This document shows positions 60,963-64,000 of a DNA stretch of 64,000 nucleotides, in pieces. The translations under genes were made by a program, and so were the position numbers. Under the pieces are notes generated by a model. The model was given only the letters and a program-made list of their open reading frames with translations. It was not told where the DNA came from and searched no databases. Numbering within the stretch: position 1 is the stretch's first letter; each line of letters starts with the position of its first letter. The stretch is taken from assembly GCF_000189755.2 (NCBI RefSeq), contig NZ_KI912183.1, positions 2,296,257 through 2,360,256 of the forward strand, in the 5' to 3' direction. This DNA is from Desulfotomaculum nigrificans DSM 574 (GTDB lineage: Bacteria > Bacillota > Desulfotomaculia > Desulfotomaculales > Desulfotomaculaceae).

Positions 60963-61898
60963 TTGAAAATGAACCATGAACTTGTAAAGAAAGATGCAGG
61001 GCTTGTTTTTAACATTCAACAATTTTCGGTTCATGACGGCCCGGGCATAAGGACCATTGTATTTTTGAAAGGTTGTCCTCTAAGGTGTCAGTGGTGTGCC
61101 AACCCTGAATCACAGCATCATTTTCCGGAACTGGCATATAACCATAATAAATGTATCGGCACCCATGAATGTCAGATATGTAAACAAGTTTGCACCGCCG
61201 GGGCTATCAAAGAGGGAGAAAACGATAAGGTCAAAATTGATCGTAGTCAGTGCACAAATTGCGGTGAATGTGCTGAAATCTGCCCATCTAAGGCCTTAGA
61301 AGTTTTCGGAAAGTACATGAGTGTAGAAGAAGTCTTAAAAATTGTAGAGGAAGACAGCATTTTTTATGCCAGGTCAGGTGGCGGGTTAACCTTAAGTGGG
61401 GGAGAACCTCTTTTACAGGCTGAATTTGTTTACAAGTTGCTTAAGGAAGCCAAGGAGAGGGGGATGGATACCGCCATTGAAACCTGTGGTTATGTTGATT
61501 GGAAAAAAGCAGAGCCGGTTTTTAAATATCTTAATACTGTGTTTTTTGATATCAAATGCGTGGATGGAAACAAGCATAAACAATTTACCGGGTTGTCTAA
61601 CGAGATAATATTATCAAACTTTATCAAGTTATGCCAACTATACCCGAAAACTCCTATTATTGTTAGAACACCGGTAGTTCCGGGATTTAACGATACGGAA
61701 GAGGATATATTTGCTATTGCAAATTTTATAAAAGGAATTCCCCATGTCACATATGAACTTTTGCCTTACCACCGTTTTGGTGAATCTAAATACACTTATT
61801 TAGGAAAACAGTACCTGTTAACCGGGGTGGAAAAACCGGCAGAAGAACGGATGAAAGCCCTTAGAAGTATCGTCAGCTCGGTGTTAGGAAATGATTAG
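60963..61898 (+). CDS. Glycyl radical enzyme activase (radical SAM)
   Basis: This 311-residue enzyme generates the glycyl radical on its partner. The radical SAM motif gives Cys38, Cys42 and Cys45 in KGCPLRCQWCANPES. A ferredoxin-like insert with two clusters follows (CQICKQVC and CTNCGECAEIC), as in IslB, CutD and other large activases. GGGLTLSGGEPLLQ near residue 140 is the SAM-binding GGE motif. The start is TTG 60963 after GGGGGAG; ATG 60969 is possible. It lies 119 bp after the lyase. Confidence 0.95.
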   Translation: MKMNHELVKKDAGLVFNIQQFSVHDGPGIRTIVFLKGCPLRCQWCANPESQHHFPELAYNHNKCIGTHECQICKQVCTAGAIKEGENDKVKIDRSQCTNCGECAEICPSKALEVFGKYMSVEEVLKIVEEDSIFYARSGGGLTLSGGEPLLQAEFVYKLLKEAKERGMDTAIETCGYVDWKKAEPVFKYLNTVFFDIKCVDGNKHKQFTGLSNEIILSNFIKLCQLYPKTPIIVRTPVVPGFNDTEEDIFAIANFIKGIPHVTYELLPYHRFGESKYTYLGKQYLLTGVEKPAEERMKALRSIVSSVLGND

Positions 61899-61903
61899 TT
61901 GAG

Positions 61904-61940
61904 CTTAAACCATCGGTATAGCCGATGGTTTAAGTTATTT
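61904..61940 (+). terminator. Terminator after the activase gene
   Basis: CTTAAACCATCGG (61904-61916) and CCGATGGTTTAAG (61922-61934) pair perfectly; the tail is TTATTTAT. Confidence 0.75.
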
Positions 61941-61966
61941 ATGGCATCTAACCTTATAACGCCCTT

Positions 61967-62000
61967 ATTGTAAACCTAATTAATTAAATAGGTTGACAAT
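61967..62000. promoter_or_regulatory. BirA operator of the bio operon
   Basis: ATTGTAAACC (61967-61976) and GGTTGACAAT (61991-62000) form an inverted repeat with a 14-base spacer, as in Firmicute BirA operators. The right half contains TTGACA (61993-61998), the probable -35 box of the bio promoter (-10 near 62016-62023). Biotinoyl-AMP-bound BirA would block RNA polymerase. Confidence 0.85.
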
Positions 62001-62064
62001 AGTTTTGTATGTGGATTATAGTTAATTAGGAGCGGCAAAGAATTATTGAAAAGGCAGGGTAAAT

Positions 62065-63030
62065 ATGAGCAATATTTTGAAACATATCGAGAATAAACTG
62101 CTAAATGGGAAGTTGATTGACTTTGCAGAAGCACTGGAACTGTCTGAGGATAGGATTAAAAGTGAGGAATTATTTAGCCTGGCAGATCAGATATGCAAAA
62201 AATATATGGGGAATAAGGTTGATCTGTGTTCCATCATCAATGCAAAGTCGGGAGAGTGTTCTGAGAACTGCAAATACTGTGCCCAGTCCGGACATTACAA
62301 CACCGGGGTTCCAAGTTATCCGCTCATCGATATCCAGGAAGTATTGGCTTTAGCTAAAGAGAACGAAAGAAACGGCGTTCACAGGTTTTCCATTGTAACC
62401 AGTGGAAAAAGCCTGACCAACAATGATTTTGAAAAAGTTTTAGAAATGATTGCAGCGTTGCGGGTGGAGACAAATCTAAAGCTGTGTGCGTCTCTTGGTA
62501 GTATCTCCTTTGAACGGGCGTTACGTCTAAAAGAGGCAGGTCTTTCAATGTACCACCACAATATTGAAACATGCAAGGAATACTATGCAAACATCTGTGA
62601 CACCCATACCTATGATGACAGAATACATACCATCAAAAATGCAAAAAAGGCAGGGCTTGAAGTATGCTGCGGCGGTATTATTGGGATGGGCGAAAGTATG
62701 GAACAAAGGATAAAAATGGCCTTTGAAATCAGGGAGCTGGGTATTACTTCGATTCCTATCAATATCCTGAATCCCATTAAAGGGACACCCTTGGAACATG
62801 TTGAAAAAATTGAGCCGATGGAAATAGTAAGGACCGTTTCATTGTTCCGGTTAATTATACCCTATGCTTCTATTAGGTATGCCGGTGGAAGAAGTGCATT
62901 GGGAGAACTCCAGCAAAAGAGTTTCATGGCTGGCCTCAATGCATTGATGGTCGGGAACTACCTGACAACGGTAGGGAATACAATTCCAGATGACGTAAAA
63001 ATGATACAGGAAATTGGTCTGGAGGTATAG
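62065..63030 (+). CDS. bioB: Biotin synthase
   Basis: BioB inserts sulfur into dethiobiotin. The 321-residue radical SAM protein has the cluster Cys65, Cys69 and Cys72 in SGECSENCKYCAQSGHY. Family segments are YHHNIETCKEYYANICDTHT, CCGGIIGMGES and YAGGRSALGELQQKS, with the Arg ligand of the 2Fe-2S cluster. It is the first gene behind the BirA operator, and bioD follows after two bases. Confidence 0.97.
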   Translation: MSNILKHIENKLLNGKLIDFAEALELSEDRIKSEELFSLADQICKKYMGNKVDLCSIINAKSGECSENCKYCAQSGHYNTGVPSYPLIDIQEVLALAKENERNGVHRFSIVTSGKSLTNNDFEKVLEMIAALRVETNLKLCASLGSISFERALRLKEAGLSMYHHNIETCKEYYANICDTHTYDDRIHTIKNAKKAGLEVCCGGIIGMGESMEQRIKMAFEIRELGITSIPINILNPIKGTPLEHVEKIEPMEIVRTVSLFRLIIPYASIRYAGGRSALGELQQKSFMAGLNALMVGNYLTTVGNTIPDDVKMIQEIGLEV

Positions 63031-63032
63031 GC

Positions 63033-63752
63033 TTGGCAAGGGAAATATTTGTACTGGGTACAGATACAGATGTCGGGAAAACGGTGATATCGGCAGGCAT
63101 CATGTACAGGCTTCTGTTAAAAGGGTATAAGGCCTGCTATTTTAAGCCTGTTTCCAGTGGTGGAGCCTACATTGGGGGAGACTTCTATTCCTATGATGTA
63201 TCCTTTGTAAAAAACGTTTCGGGATTCCCTGAAGTGGAGGACAATATAAATCCCTTTCGATTTAGAACGCCGGTTTCACCACACCTGGCGTCCTCGCTTG
63301 AAAACAGGAAGATAAATATCAACGTGATATTGGATACATACAAAGAATTAAAAAAGAAATACGATTTCATCTTGGTGGAAGGGTGTGGAGGTCTTGCTGT
63401 TCCTTTAACAGATGAAGGATACATGCAGTACCAGCTGATCAAGGAACTTGGCCTGGGGTGTGTTTTGGTTTCTAAAACGACTCTAGGCACCATAAACCAT
63501 ACACTTTTGACATTAAAGTTTGCTGAAAACATTGGCATAAAGATCGAGGGTATACTTTTTAACGGTTACAATGGAAGCCGCTGGGAGGAAGACAATATCA
63601 AAACAATAAGAAAACTGGCGGATGTTGCTGTCCTCGGCATCATACCCAAAATGGAAGGAATTCATGTTGAAAACCTAAAAGCTGGAAATTTGAAAGCTGT
63701 TTTTGAGGAGTTAACATTTATCGAGGATTTAATTGCCGGAACAAAGGATTGA
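63033..63752 (+). CDS. bioD: ATP-dependent dethiobiotin synthetase
   Basis: BioD closes the ureido ring of dethiobiotin. The 239-residue protein has the P-loop LGTDTDVGKTVISAGIMYRL at residues 8-27 and VEGCGGLAVPLTDEGYMQYQ near residue 113, the second nucleotide and substrate region. The start is TTG 63033 with GGAGGT in the end of bioB. It is followed after six bases by bioF. Confidence 0.95.
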   Translation: MAREIFVLGTDTDVGKTVISAGIMYRLLLKGYKACYFKPVSSGGAYIGGDFYSYDVSFVKNVSGFPEVEDNINPFRFRTPVSPHLASSLENRKININVILDTYKELKKKYDFILVEGCGGLAVPLTDEGYMQYQLIKELGLGCVLVSKTTLGTINHTLLTLKFAENIGIKIEGILFNGYNGSRWEEDNIKTIRKLADVAVLGIIPKMEGIHVENLKAGNLKAVFEELTFIEDLIAGTKD

Positions 63753-63758
63753 AAGCAA

Positions 63759-64000
63759 ATGTACAAGTTTGCGGAAGCTTTGGAATCGATAAAGGAAAAA
63801 GGTCTTTATCGAGAAATGTTGTATCTTGATGCTGTGCCAGGACCGCATACGATGGTTGGGGGCAAACAGATGCTTCTGCTGTCATCGAACAACTATTTGG
63901 GTTTATGTAACGATGATCGGCTTAAGGAAGCGGCCATTGCAACCATAAGAGAGTTCGGGGTGGGGTCGGGTGGCTCAAGACTTACCACAGGAAGCTACAG
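63759..64000 (+). CDS. bioF: 8-amino-7-oxononanoate synthase, N-terminal fragment
   Basis: ATG 63759 opens a frame that continues past the end of the window (80 complete codons). It reads MYKFAEALESIKEKGLYREM and contains LLLSSNNYLGLCNDDRLKEA and GVGSGGSRLTTGSY, the N-terminal signatures of BioF, a PLP-dependent oxoamine synthase. It is cut only by the window edge. The order bioB-bioD-bioF under one BirA operator gives an operon for the late biotin steps. Confidence 0.92.
   Translation, partial: MYKFAEALESIKEKGLYREMLYLDAVPGPHTMVGGKQMLLLSSNNYLGLCNDDRLKEAAIATIREFGVGSGGSRLTTGSY

Overview
The window looks like the chromosome of a spore-forming, anaerobic Firmicute close to Desulfotomaculum/Desulforamulus (Peptococcaceae). 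This rests on recF-remB-gyrB-gyrA and dnaX-ybaB-recR-bofA synteny, sporulation genes (bofA, gin, a SPOCS-domain protein), a large Bacillus-type SRP RNA, T-box leaders, a four-subunit 2-oxoacid:ferredoxin oxidoreductase and a glycyl radical enzyme. The species cannot be named from sequence alone. Coding density is high and I see no prophage or CRISPR array.

Layout. 0-6.4 kb: 3' end of recF, remB, gyrB, a methyltransferase gene and gyrA. 6.5-12.3 kb: one complete rrn operon (16S, tRNA-Ile, tRNA-Ala, 23S, 5S) with its promoter, RNase III-type processing stems and terminator. 12.4-15.3 kb: a dual-HD protein and the PLP synthase pair pdxS-pdxT. 15.4-20 kb: an Agr-type peptide-signalling locus (agrB, a 39-residue agrD-like gene, a small membrane protein and a PAS histidine kinase). 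The kinase is split by an intact IS30-family element, and removing the IS plus one 13-bp target repeat restores its frame exactly. 20-26 kb: a serine block: T-box leader with a probable UCC specifier, aminotransferase-serA, serS, several tRNAs and tadA. 26-31 kb: HD protein, FUSC/ArAE-like protein, nitroreductase, ClC transporter, tRNA-Ser and SRP RNA. 31-40.4 kb: TGS/nucleoside kinase, dnaX-ybaB-recR, bofA, and a P-loop ATPase in front of the 2-oxoacid:ferredoxin oxidoreductase genes. 40.4-51.3 kb: the Bacillus yaa/yab block (gin, yaaO-like, tmk, holB, ricT, yabA, rsmI, abrB, T-box-metG, tatD) plus cobO and a cyclase. 51.3-54.3 kb: a SPOCS protein and two 3D-domain proteins. 54.5-61.9 kb: a regulated catabolic cluster (GntR regulator, MFS transporter, SDR dehydrogenase, glycyl radical enzyme and its activase). 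62-64 kb: bioB-bioD-bioF behind a BirA-type operator, with bioF cut by the window end.

The 54.5-61.9 kb cluster is the most interesting system. Counting residues, the enzyme carries Arg188, Gln192, Trp373, Cys467, Glu469, Arg677 and Gly804. Each is one less than the active-site numbers I recall for isethionate sulfite-lyase IslA. I therefore infer a sulfonate C-S lyase (isethionate or dihydroxypropanesulfonate type) whose sulfite could feed dissimilatory sulfite reduction. The two consensus promoters of the cluster are each followed by the same operator-like sequence, suggesting control by the local GntR protein.

Two families of intergenic elements stand out. One is a modular palindrome family (GGTATTCC-type ends, GGCTATTAGC-type cores) in at least eleven gaps, including all rrn spacers. 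The other is a roughly 100-bp structured element present once on each strand. Several genes also have good ribosome binding sites ahead of non-canonical start triplets.
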